Origin: DSAR01 sp034437315 | GTDB lineage: Bacteria; Chloroflexota; Anaerolineae; B4-G1 | NCBI GenBank assembly: GCA_034437315.1 | Contig: DAOTUC010000243.1 | Span: forward strand, 1 to 11,818 | Direction: 5' to 3' | Length of the DNA stretch: 11,818 nt | In this document: piece by piece, positions 5,737 through 11,818 of the stretch | Layout of the letters: each line of letters opens with the position of its first letter | Position numbering within the stretch: position 1 is the first letter of the stretch | Position numbers and translations under genes: made by a program | Notes under the pieces: generated by a model | What the model was told of the DNA's origin: nothing | Databases searched by the model: none | What the model saw: only the letters and a program-made list of their open reading frames with translations

Positions 5737-6585
5737 TCAAAATCGCCATCCCCAATAGAGGCCGGCCGCGACGAGTGCGCCTACCATAGAGGCCAGGAAG
5801 TTCACCAGGTCGTTGTTTAACCATCCCCATCCGCGGAGTGGGCGAGTCTCTGCGCCGCAACGATGAATCGTGCGCTCCGTCTCCTTTTGGCACGTGTCGC
5901 ACCAATAGATAGCCTGCACGGTCGCGCCGAGCAGGCTGTCGAAGAGCGAGCCGCTCACCCCGCCGGTGATCGCCGCGCACGTCAGCAGACTGCTTTCCCC
6001 CCATCCGCGGCCCAAGACCAGCGCCGACGCGCCGCTCAATAGGCCAATCAGCGACGCGCCCGCAAACGAAGCCGCCATTCCCGTCCACGTGACGCCTCCC
6101 GACGCGCCGATCGCCACCCGCTTGCCATTCGTGATCAACCGGGGCGGGCGGGCGCTGAGGACGCCCAACTCGGTGGCCCAGGTGTCGGCGTTGACCGCAG
6201 CCATCGCCCCGGCGCAAGCGGCGAAATAGAGCCCGGCTGTCCGCTGGTCGAGGGGTGGGATGCGCGAGAGGAGGGCCAGACCGGCGACAGCGCCGCCGTT
6301 GGCCAACGCCTGGCCCAGGTCGCGCCGGTGACCCTTGGCGAATTTCTCCGCCAGGCCTTCTTTTTCCCCGGCCCGGTAAAACGAAAGGGCGCTGGACGAG
6401 ACGAAAAAGGCGATCAAAAGAAGTCCCCACGCCCATCCACCCAGGCCGAAGATCAGCGCGCCGGTGATGATCGCCCCCAGCACGCCGCTGGCGTCCAGGG
6501 CCTGGCGTTTGTAGCCGATGACGCCGATGAGCGCGGAAAAACCGAGCCCGCCGAGAATTTCGAGGAGAGAAAGTGGAGCGCCCAT
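5737..6585 (-). CDS. DUF92 (TMEM19-type) integral membrane protein
   Basis: The 282-residue polytopic membrane protein carries the DUF92 hallmarks. These are GVLGAIITGALIFGLGGW near the N-terminus, the conserved NADTWATELG (about 131-140), GGVSGSLFDSLLGATVQ, and a C-terminal Cys/His segment (CDTC...HRCG) followed by the conserved WLNNDLVN. Most of the rest is hydrophobic, with roughly six or seven membrane segments. One plant member, VTE6, is a phytyl-phosphate kinase in chlorophyll-phytol salvage. A prenyl-phosphate-related role is therefore possible here, but is not shown by this sequence. The four Cys/His residues could bind a metal ion. The gene begins 7 bases after the stop of the PH-domain gene and has no strong ribosome binding site of its own, so the two are probably an operon with coupled translation. 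Confidence 0.87.
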   Translation of the reverse strand: MGAPLSLLEILGGLGFSALIGVIGYKRQALDASGVLGAIITGALIFGLGGWAWGLLLIAFFVSSSALSFYRAGEKEGLAEKFAKGHRRDLGQALANGGAVAGLALLSRIPPLDQRTAGLYFAACAGAMAAVNADTWATELGVLSARPPRLITNGKRVAIGASGGVTWTGMAASFAGASLIGLLSGASALVLGRGWGESSLLTCAAITGGVSGSLFDSLLGATVQAIYWCDTCQKETERTIHRCGAETRPLRGWGWLNNDLVNFLASMVGALVAAGLYWGWRF

Positions 6586-6592
6586 CGTCGGT

Positions 6593-7492
6593 CTACACTT
6601 GTCCCAGAATGCCCAGGGCGGCCGTCCACACCAGAATCTGGACTAAAACGGCGCCTCCCCACAATAGGTAACTAATCATCCGCTCACGCTTATAGGAAAA
6701 AATCCCTAACCCGGCGTTGATCAACAACGTCAGGAAACCAATCAGCGGGAGGATGAAAATCTCGCCCTTTGGTTCCAGGCGATCGGGGACGCCGCTGGCG
6801 TCGAAGTGCAGCGGCGCCATCCACGGCAGGGCGGGAAATCGAAAGCATAGAAGGCCGGTCAACAGCAACAACGCCAGGAGGCTGGTTCCCAGCAATCCCA
6901 CCGCCAAGCGATCTTGCCAGAATTCCCAATCGAGAAAGGCCGGGCGCTGGGACGCCTGCTCGACGACCTGGGTCGGCCCCATCTCCAGGCGTTCCGCCAG
7001 CGATTTGAGGAATTCATCGGCGTTGAGCGGGGAAATCCCATAGGTCAGGCCGGGCGTGACGACGTAAATTTGTTGGCTGGGAGGCGCGGTGGCGTAGAAG
7101 AGGGTCGCGCCGGCTTCGGATGTCTGTCCATAACCGACCCAATGACCGGGCCAATTCCCGCCGTTGAATTGAACGTCCCCTTCGATGTCATCCCCAGAGA
7201 ATACCCGTTCGATTCGCCCGGCGGGGATCACCTGCTCGACCGCTCCCCAGCGGATGATGAGGGCGTTGCGATCGAGGAGATAGCCTGAGTGGAACAGCCC
7301 GTGGATCCAATAGCCCAGGACGCCCAACAGGCCCAGGCTGGTCAGGGCGGCGACGCCGATGATGAAGGAGCCGAAAGTCAGCGGTCGGGTGAGCGCCAAC
7401 CAGATGATCAAGCCGTCGATCAAGAGGATGACGAGCATCGCCCCGATACCAATGATCAAGCCTTGTTTTTTATCTGTGTCCCATTCAGTCAT
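6593..7492 (-). CDS. Five-TM membrane protein with bacterial PH-like and DUF1648-like parts
   Basis: The 299-residue protein has two N-terminal membrane helices (about 10-34 and 40-65). A soluble part follows at about 70-170 and resembles bacterial PH domains (YLLDRNALIIRWGAVEQVIPAGRIERV), with a typical VVTPGLTYGISPLNADEFLKSL end. TM3 is at about 195-218. A loop with LHFDASGVPDRLEPKGE (229-244) resembles the DUF1648 HFxxxGxPDRW motif, and two more helices follow. Function is unknown. Related proteins are usually described as membrane regulators or transporter-associated proteins. The start at ATG 7492 is supported by GGAG 5 bases upstream. The open frame beyond it runs into the promoter. The gene is first in an operon with the DUF92 gene. 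Confidence 0.78.
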   Translation of the reverse strand: MTEWDTDKKQGLIIGIGAMLVILLIDGLIIWLALTRPLTFGSFIIGVAALTSLGLLGVLGYWIHGLFHSGYLLDRNALIIRWGAVEQVIPAGRIERVFSGDDIEGDVQFNGGNWPGHWVGYGQTSEAGATLFYATAPPSQQIYVVTPGLTYGISPLNADEFLKSLAERLEMGPTQVVEQASQRPAFLDWEFWQDRLAVGLLGTSLLALLLLTGLLCFRFPALPWMAPLHFDASGVPDRLEPKGEIFILPLIGFLTLLINAGLGIFSYKRERMISYLLWGGAVLVQILVWTAALGILGQV

Positions 7493-7512
7493 AGGCGCTC
7501 CATATGATGCGA

Positions 7513-7573
7513 GGTCGGCGCGACCCCGCTGTTGAAACGGGGACATTATACCAGGGCGCGGGAGGCGAGGCAA
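7513..7573 (-). promoter_or_regulatory. Promoter and structured leader of the PH-DUF92 operon
   Basis: On the minus strand, TTGCCT (7573-7568), a 17-base spacer and a perfect TATAAT (7550-7545) form a sigma70-type promoter. Transcription would start near 7538, about 46 bases before ATG 7492. The leader can form CCCCG/CGGGG (7542-7524) or the alternative GGTCG/CGACC (7525-7513). These share two bases and so exclude each other in full length. A regulatory role is speculative. Confidence 0.75.
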
Positions 7574-7598
7574 ATGTCGATGGGTTGTTTACAATAGC

Positions 7599-7628
7599 AA
7601 AGGGGCTCCCAACGGGAGCCCCCTTTTT
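7599..7628 (-). terminator. Intrinsic terminator of the glutamate dehydrogenase gene
   Basis: GGGGCTCCC at 7602-7610 pairs with GGGAGCCCC at 7614-7622 around a 3-base loop. The plus strand has TTTTT after the stem and the minus strand has TTT. It lies 70 bases past the glutamate dehydrogenase stop and upstream of the PH operon promoter, so it insulates the two units. Confidence 0.8.
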
Positions 7629-7697
7629 AGCTTAATGGATAGACGACGCGCAGTACCGACACGCCAGTATCAAGCTGCCGAGAAATAGCCGCTCCAG

Positions 7698-8948
7698 CTA
7701 CACCCAACCACGGAGCTTGCAAGCTTCGGCCACGCGGGCCACAGCCACGATGTAGGCGCCCATCCGGTTGTTGACGTGGTGCTTCTGCGCCGTCTCGTGC
7801 ACCGCGTGGTAGGCGGACGTCATCTTCTTGTCCAAACGCTCGTGGACGGTCTCGACTTCCCAGTAGTAGTCATAGGCGTTCTGCACTTGCTCGAAGTAGG
7901 AGACGGTCACCCCACCGGCGTTGCACAGGAAGTCGGGAATGACGTAGAGGCCGTTCCTGTAGAGAATCTCGTCGGCCTCGGGCGTCGTGGGGCCGTTGGC
8001 CAACTCGGCCACAATCTTGGCCTTGATATTCTCGGCGTTGGCGCCCGTGATCTGGTTCTCCAACGCGGCCGGGAAGAGCACGACCACATCCAGTTCTAAT
8101 AATTCTTCATTGGTGATGTTCTCGGCGCCGGGGAAATTGGTCACCGAAGCGGTCTCGTTCTTGTGGGCGATCACGGCTTGGGCATCGAGGCCGTCGGGGT
8201 TGTAAATACCGCCTTTGGAATCGGAGACGGCGACGACCTTGAGCCCCAGGATCTCCTCACCCAGGATGTGGGCGAACTGACCAGCGTTGCCGTAACCTTG
8301 AACGGCGGCCGTCGCGCCCTTCAACTCGATCCCCAACGTCTTGCCGGCTTCGCGCACGCAATATACACCGCCCCGGGCGGTCGCGTCGCCGCGCCCCTCG
8401 GAACCGCCCAAGGGGATGGGCTTACCGGTGATGACGCCGGGCACGTTGTAGCCGCGCATAAAGGAATACTCATCCATCATCCAGGCCATAACCTGGGGCG
8501 TGGTGTAGACGTCGGGGGCCGGCACGTCAATTTCCTCGCCGATGATCTTGCCGACCTGACGGATGTAGGCCCGGCTGAGCCGTTCGATCTCACGCTCGGA
8601 CATTTCCTTGGGGTTGCAAACTATGCCGCCCTTACCGCCGCCCAGGGGAATGTCAACCACCGAGGTCTTCCAAGTCATCCAGGCGGCCAAGGCGCGGACA
8701 GTGTCGATGGTCTCATCGGGATGATAACGAATCCCGCCCTTTGTTGGTCCACGGGAATCGTTGTATTGGACGCGGAAACCTTGAAAGACCTTGGTCGTGC
8801 CGTCGTCCATCCGCACAGGGAGCGTGACGTGCAGTTCACGCAAGGGCCAGCGCAACAGTTCGTGCGTCGCCGAATCCAGGCCCATGATCTCCGCGGCCTG
8901 ATCCAACTGCTTCTGTGCGATAGCAAAAGGATTTAGTTCTTCTGGCAT
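7698..8948 (-). CDS. gdhA: Glutamate dehydrogenase (Glu/Leu/Phe/Val dehydrogenase family)
   Basis: The enzyme reversibly deaminates L-glutamate to 2-oxoglutarate and ammonia with NAD(P), in the cytoplasm. The 416-residue length fits the hexameric class of about 410-450. The N-terminal substrate domain has NDSRGPTKGGIRYHP with Lys70, WKTSVVDIPLGGGKGG with Lys94 and the catalytic Lys106, and APDV with Asp146. The Rossmann domain has GYGNAG at 218-223, followed by VVAVSDSKGGIYN. The coenzyme preference cannot be settled by eye. Within the broad family, the overall sequence fits glutamate dehydrogenase better than leucine or phenylalanine dehydrogenase, which are shorter (about 360-370). The start is ATG 8948 with GGAGG 7 bases upstream. 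The gene stands alone with its own promoter and terminator. Confidence 0.93.
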   Translation of the reverse strand: MPEELNPFAIAQKQLDQAAEIMGLDSATHELLRWPLRELHVTLPVRMDDGTTKVFQGFRVQYNDSRGPTKGGIRYHPDETIDTVRALAAWMTWKTSVVDIPLGGGKGGIVCNPKEMSEREIERLSRAYIRQVGKIIGEEIDVPAPDVYTTPQVMAWMMDEYSFMRGYNVPGVITGKPIPLGGSEGRGDATARGGVYCVREAGKTLGIELKGATAAVQGYGNAGQFAHILGEEILGLKVVAVSDSKGGIYNPDGLDAQAVIAHKNETASVTNFPGAENITNEELLELDVVVLFPAALENQITGANAENIKAKIVAELANGPTTPEADEILYRNGLYVIPDFLCNAGGVTVSYFEQVQNAYDYYWEVETVHERLDKKMTSAYHAVHETAQKHHVNNRMGAYIVAVARVAEACKLRGWV

Positions 8949-8989
8949 TCTGTTCCTCCATTAGACTAGGGTTCTTATGAAAAAATCAT

Positions 8990-9007
8990 CAACCAAGCTT
9001 TTGGTTG
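8990..9007 (-). promoter_or_regulatory. Leader hairpin with T run ahead of gdhA (possible attenuator)
   Basis: CAACCAA and TTGGTTG (7 bp) enclose a 4-base loop. On the minus strand they are followed by ATGA and then TTTTTT (8986-8981). The hairpin lies within the predicted leader of about 75 bases, between promoter and start codon. The stem has only three G:C pairs, so termination would be weak or conditional. Confidence 0.4.
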
Positions 9008-9029
9008 CGCTAAATCACACGACGAGTCT

Positions 9030-9057
9030 ATTATATAGTATACTCATACTTTGTAAA
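9030..9057 (-). promoter_or_regulatory. Sigma70-type promoter of gdhA with a dyad in the spacer
   Basis: On the minus strand, TTTACA (9057-9052), a 16-base spacer and a perfect TATAAT (9035-9030) form the promoter, with a start expected near 9023. The spacer contains a perfect dyad, AGTAT-N4-ATACT (9037-9050). A repressor bound there would block polymerase. The regulator is unknown. Confidence 0.75.
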
Positions 9058-9123
9058 CCTATCCAGTGACACCCCACACTTCTTGACTATGACAAAATTC
9101 GGCGAAAGGCGACGCGCGCCTAC

Positions 9124-10578
9124 CTATTCCTTGAGTCGTTCCAACTGGCGTCGGAGAAGTTCCCGCGCCAACTGCGGGTTCGCCTGGCCCCGCGTGGCCC
9201 GCATCACCTGGCCCATCAGCCAGCCCAGGATCTGCGCCTTGCCCGCCAGGTATTCTGCTACTTCGTCGGGATTGTCCGCCAAGATCCGGGCGACGACGCT
9301 TTCCAACGTCGCTTCGTCCGATATTTGGGCCAGTCCTTGCTCCTCCACGATCCGCTGGGCCCGGCGACCGCTGGCGAACATCTCGACCAACACTTCCTTG
9401 GCCGTGTTCTGGTTGATGGTGTCATCCTCGACCAGCGCGATCAGTTCGGCTAGCGCATCGGCCGCGATCTGGATCTCGCCCACGTCCCGGCCCGCTTCCT
9501 TCATCAGCCGGAACAACTCGCCGGTCACCCAGTTGGCGATTGTCTTCGGCGCGAGATCGGCAGCCGCCGCCACGACCGCCTCGTAATAGTCGGCTACCGC
9601 GCGGTCCTCCACCAGCAGGGCCGCGTCGTGCTGGCCCAGGCTGTAATCGGCCACGAAGCGCGCTTGCCTGGCGTCGGGCAACTCCGGCAACCGCGCCCGC
9701 AATTCCTCCACCCACGCCCGGTCGATCTCCAGCGGCGGCAGGTCGGGTTCGGGGAAGTAGCGATAGTCGTGGGCCTCCTCCTTCCCCCGCTGGGGCGCCG
9801 TCACGCCGGCCGCCTCATCCCAGCCCATCGTCTGCTGGACGACCGCGCCGCTGGCCTCCAGGGTCGCGATCTGGTGCTCGATCTCGTAGGCCACCGAGCG
9901 GGCCAGGGCGCGGAACGAGTTCAGGTTCTTGATCTCGTGGCGGGGGTTCATCACGTCGGTCCCCACCAAGCGCACGCTGACGTTAGCCTCGAAGCGTATC
10001 ATGCCTTTTTCCATATCACCGGCGTTGACGCCCAGGTAGACCAGGTAAGCGCGCAGCTTGTTGGCGTAAGCGACGGCCTCCGCCACCGAGCGCATATCCG
10101 GATCGCTGACGATCTCCAGCAGCGGCACGCCGGCCCGGTTCAGATCGACGAGGCTGCTGCCATCCCCCTGGTGATAGAGCTTGCCGGCGTCCTCCTCCAT
10201 GTGGGCGCGGGTAATGCCGATGCGCCTGGCCCCGCCGTTCACCTCAATCTCCAGGTAGCCGTCGACCGAGAGCGGCAGAGCGTATTGGGAGATCTGGTAT
10301 CCCTTGGGCAGGTCGGGGTAGAAGTAGGACTTGCGGGCGAAGCGACTGACCGGCGCGACGTCGCAATGGAGCGCCAGCCCGGTCATCATCCCGATCTCGA
10401 TCGCGCGCCGGTTGATGACCGGCAGCGCGCCCGGCATACCGGTGCACACCGGGCACACGTAGGTGTTGGGCGCCAGATCCCCGGTATCCTCCACCACCGG
10501 GCAGGCGCAGAACATCTTGGAGGCGGTGTGAATCTGGGCGTGGACTTCCAGGCCGATGACCGGTTCGTATTTTGCCAT
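9124..10578 (-). CDS. gatB: Aspartyl/glutamyl-tRNA amidotransferase subunit B
   Basis: GatB is the kinase and tRNA-binding subunit of GatCAB. It activates Glu-tRNA(Gln) or Asp-tRNA(Asn) with ATP so that GatA-derived ammonia can amidate it. The product is 484 residues, the usual size. It opens with YEPVIGLEVHAQIHTASKMFC and has four metal-binding cysteines, Cys24, Cys26, Cys42 and Cys45 (CxC...CxxC). It also has the conserved RKSYFYPDLPKGYQISQY (83-100), the family signature VDLNRAGVPLLEIV (144-157), and YFPEPDLPPL before the C-terminal helical and YqeY-like tail that grips the tRNA. The start at 10578 is chosen because homologues begin MAKYEPVIG. The frame is open further upstream, but only inside the aminotransferase gene. 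The ATG comes 4 bases after the aminotransferase stop, so the two are cotranscribed. gatA and gatC are not in the window. Confidence 0.96.
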   Translation of the reverse strand: MAKYEPVIGLEVHAQIHTASKMFCACPVVEDTGDLAPNTYVCPVCTGMPGALPVINRRAIEIGMMTGLALHCDVAPVSRFARKSYFYPDLPKGYQISQYALPLSVDGYLEIEVNGGARRIGITRAHMEEDAGKLYHQGDGSSLVDLNRAGVPLLEIVSDPDMRSVAEAVAYANKLRAYLVYLGVNAGDMEKGMIRFEANVSVRLVGTDVMNPRHEIKNLNSFRALARSVAYEIEHQIATLEASGAVVQQTMGWDEAAGVTAPQRGKEEAHDYRYFPEPDLPPLEIDRAWVEELRARLPELPDARQARFVADYSLGQHDAALLVEDRAVADYYEAVVAAAADLAPKTIANWVTGELFRLMKEAGRDVGEIQIAADALAELIALVEDDTINQNTAKEVLVEMFASGRRAQRIVEEQGLAQISDEATLESVVARILADNPDEVAEYLAGKAQILGWLMGQVMRATRGQANPQLARELLRRQLERLKE

Positions 10579-10582
10579 TATC

Positions 10583-11752
10583 CTATCCGTGCCGGCGCAC
10601 GAAGCGCTGCAATCGCTCCAGGGCTTCCTCGATCTTCTCGTAGGCGGTGGCGTAGGAACAGCGCACGTGTCCCTTGCCAGCCTCGCCAAAGGCGCTGCCG
10701 GGCACCACGGCCACCCGCTCCTCGTGCAACAACTTCTCGGCGAACTCGTTCTCGTCCATGCCCGTTATCTCGATGCACGGGAAGGCGTAGAACGCGCCCC
10801 GCGGCTCGAAGCAGTTGAGGCCGATCTCGTTCATCCCGCTGACGATCAGGCGGCGACGGCGGTCGTACTCGGCCACCATCTCCTCGACGTAGGGTTCGCC
10901 CTCTTTCAACGCCGCCAGGGCCGCGTACTGGGAGACGGACGGCGCGCACATGATCGTGTACTGGTGCACCCGGCGCATCATCCCCAAAATCTCGGCCGGG
11001 GCGGCGATGTAGCCGATGCGCCAGCCGGTCATCGCGTACGCCTTGGAAAAGCCTTGCAATAGCACGGTGCGGCTGTACATCCCCGGCAGGCTGGGGAAAC
11101 AGACGTGATCGACGCCGTAGACCAGGCGGTCGTAGATCTCGTCGGAGATGACCAGCAGATCGTTCTGCTTGGCCACGGCCGCGATCTCGTTGAGCCGCTC
11201 GCGGCTCATCACCGCTCCCGTGGGGTTGTTGGGGTAGCCGATCAACAGGGCCTTGGTGCGATCATTGACAACCGCCTCAACCTCGTCGGCGGTGACCTGG
11301 AAGTTGTGCTCCAACTTAGTCGATATCATCACCGGTTTGCCCCCGGCGAAGATGACCTCCGGGGCATAGGAGACGAAACAAGGTTCCGGGATGATGACCT
11401 CGTCGCCGGGATCCAGTGTGGCCGCCAGGGCCAGGTAGAGCGCCTCCGACACGCCGACGGTGACCAGGATCTCGCTGGCCGGATTGTAGGTCTGGCCGTA
11501 CATCCGGTCCAGGTGTTCGGCGATGGCCCGCCGCAGTTCCAGGAGGCCGGAGTTGGAGGAGTAGTGAGTCTCTCCCCGTTCCAGGGCCTCGATCCCGGCC
11601 CGGACGATGGGTTCTGGGGTTTCAAAGTCAGGCTCCCCGATGCCCAGGCTGATGACGTCGTCCATCGTGGCGGCGATGTCGAAAAAGCGCCGGATGCCCG
11701 ATGGCGGAACCGTTGACAGGCGTTCTGAGACAAAATTGCGGACGCGATGCAT
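10583..11752 (-). CDS. Class I/II pyridoxal-phosphate aminotransferase (aspartate aminotransferase-like)
   Basis: The 389-residue protein is a fold-type I PLP aminotransferase. Visible motifs are ISLGIGEPDFETP (34-46) and HYSSNSGLLELRRAI (63-77), with GVSEALYLAL for cofactor phosphate contacts. PNNPTG (174-179) and SDEIYDRL with Asp204 and Tyr207 follow. The Schiff-base lysine is Lys237 in GFSKAYAMTGWRIGY. Arg364 in HVRCSYA should hold the substrate alpha-carboxylate. The sequence resembles the aspartate/aromatic aminotransferase subgroup of thermophiles and Chloroflexota, but donor and acceptor cannot be fixed by eye. The start at 11752 has GGAGGT 8 bases upstream. It is first of a pair with gatB. 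Any promoter lies at or beyond the right edge. Confidence 0.9.
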   Translation of the reverse strand: MHRVRNFVSERLSTVPPSGIRRFFDIAATMDDVISLGIGEPDFETPEPIVRAGIEALERGETHYSSNSGLLELRRAIAEHLDRMYGQTYNPASEILVTVGVSEALYLALAATLDPGDEVIIPEPCFVSYAPEVIFAGGKPVMISTKLEHNFQVTADEVEAVVNDRTKALLIGYPNNPTGAVMSRERLNEIAAVAKQNDLLVISDEIYDRLVYGVDHVCFPSLPGMYSRTVLLQGFSKAYAMTGWRIGYIAAPAEILGMMRRVHQYTIMCAPSVSQYAALAALKEGEPYVEEMVAEYDRRRRLIVSGMNEIGLNCFEPRGAFYAFPCIEITGMDENEFAEKLLHEERVAVVPGSAFGEAGKGHVRCSYATAYEKIEEALERLQRFVRRHG

Positions 11753-11767
11753 AACTAGTTACCTCCA

Positions 11768-11784
11768 TATTCATGTGATGAATA
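11768..11784. promoter_or_regulatory. 17-bp dyad just upstream of the aminotransferase ribosome binding site
   Basis: TATTCAT-GTG-ATGAATA is a perfect 7-bp inverted repeat with a 3-base centre. It lies directly behind the Shine-Dalgarno sequence at 11761-11766. It could be an operator or a weak leader hairpin. It is close to the window end, so its promoter context is not visible. Confidence 0.35.
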
Positions 11785-11818
11785 AGAAACTGTGAGATTT
11801 ACTGCTCGACACCGATCT

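Noticed and set aside
5708..6436. Minus-strand open frame in another phase over the DUF92 gene
   Set aside because: It is Arg/Gly-rich without motifs, while the DUF92 frame has clear conserved motifs and membrane segments.
7493..7573. N-terminal extension of the PH-domain protein by 27 codons
   Set aside because: It would start inside the -35 box of the predicted promoter, whereas ATG 7492 has a proper ribosome binding site.
8163..8936. Plus-strand open frame (257 codons) opposite gdhA
   Set aside because: It lies wholly antisense to a well-supported gene and has shadow-frame composition.
8975..8989. Four-codon minus-strand mini-frame (ATG ATT TTT TCA TAA) in the gdhA leader
   Set aside because: It has no ribosome binding site and no repeated regulatory codons, so a leader peptide is not supported.
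10579..10689. N-terminal extension of gatB by 37 codons
   Set aside because: It overlaps the end of the aminotransferase gene, and GatB homologues begin at the MAKYEPVIG position.
9628..10818. Long plus-strand open frame (396 codons) opposite gatB and the aminotransferase start region
   Set aside because: It is antisense to two strongly conserved genes, has low-complexity His/Gly/Val/Arg-rich content typical of GC-rich shadow frames, and resembles no protein I know.
11809..11818. Window ends in CCGATCT, which resembles the end of a common sequencing adapter
   Set aside because: Only seven bases match and the preceding bases differ, so chance is the simpler explanation unless this is a true contig end.

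Overview
The window is a GC-rich stretch of ordinary bacterial chromosome. Gene content and protein style (a two-SIS-domain phosphoglucose/phosphomannose isomerase, a trigger factor with a MKVTTETL start, a GatB with a CxC...CxxC metal site, a DUF92 protein) suggest a Chloroflexota lineage, perhaps Anaerolineae-like. That placement is an inference from family resemblance. Most genes are housekeeping or metabolic, and I see no defence system, CRISPR array, prophage or rRNA. Ten genes are called: nine protein genes and one tRNA.

Layout. Positions 1-185 hold an inverted-repeat element at the window edge (1-91) and a perfect 40-bp palindrome that probably ends the clpP transcript. On the minus strand, tRNA-Leu(UAG) is followed by tig (trigger factor) and clpP. 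The tRNA has a strong promoter and a hairpin terminator, and tig and clpP overlap by 8 bases. The 312-base gap 2386-2697 separates the tRNA from the divergent plus-strand pair. It holds the tRNA promoter, a 136-bp MITE-like element with terminal inverted repeats and a perfect 8-bp target-site duplication, and a near-consensus promoter for the next gene. The plus-strand pair is a phosphoglucose/phosphomannose isomerase and a Wzz-type polysaccharide co-polymerase, which hints at sugar-phosphate supply for surface polysaccharide. A perfect 38-bp palindrome lies between the Wzz gene and the convergent minus-strand pair: a five-TM PH/DUF1648-like protein followed by a DUF92 membrane protein. Next on the minus strand is a stand-alone glutamate dehydrogenase gene with its own promoter, possible operator, leader hairpin and terminator. 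Last is a class I aminotransferase gene followed 4 bases later by gatB (tRNA-dependent amidotransferase subunit B).

Several starts were chosen from ribosome-binding sites rather than longest frames: tig at a TTG (2166), the Wzz gene at 3877, clpP at 815, gatB at 10578 and the PH gene at 7492. The least ordinary observations are the MITE with its duplication, a trigger factor whose prolyl-isomerase pocket has lost its aromatic residues, the two loopless palindromes at gene ends, and the regulatory architecture ahead of the glutamate dehydrogenase gene.
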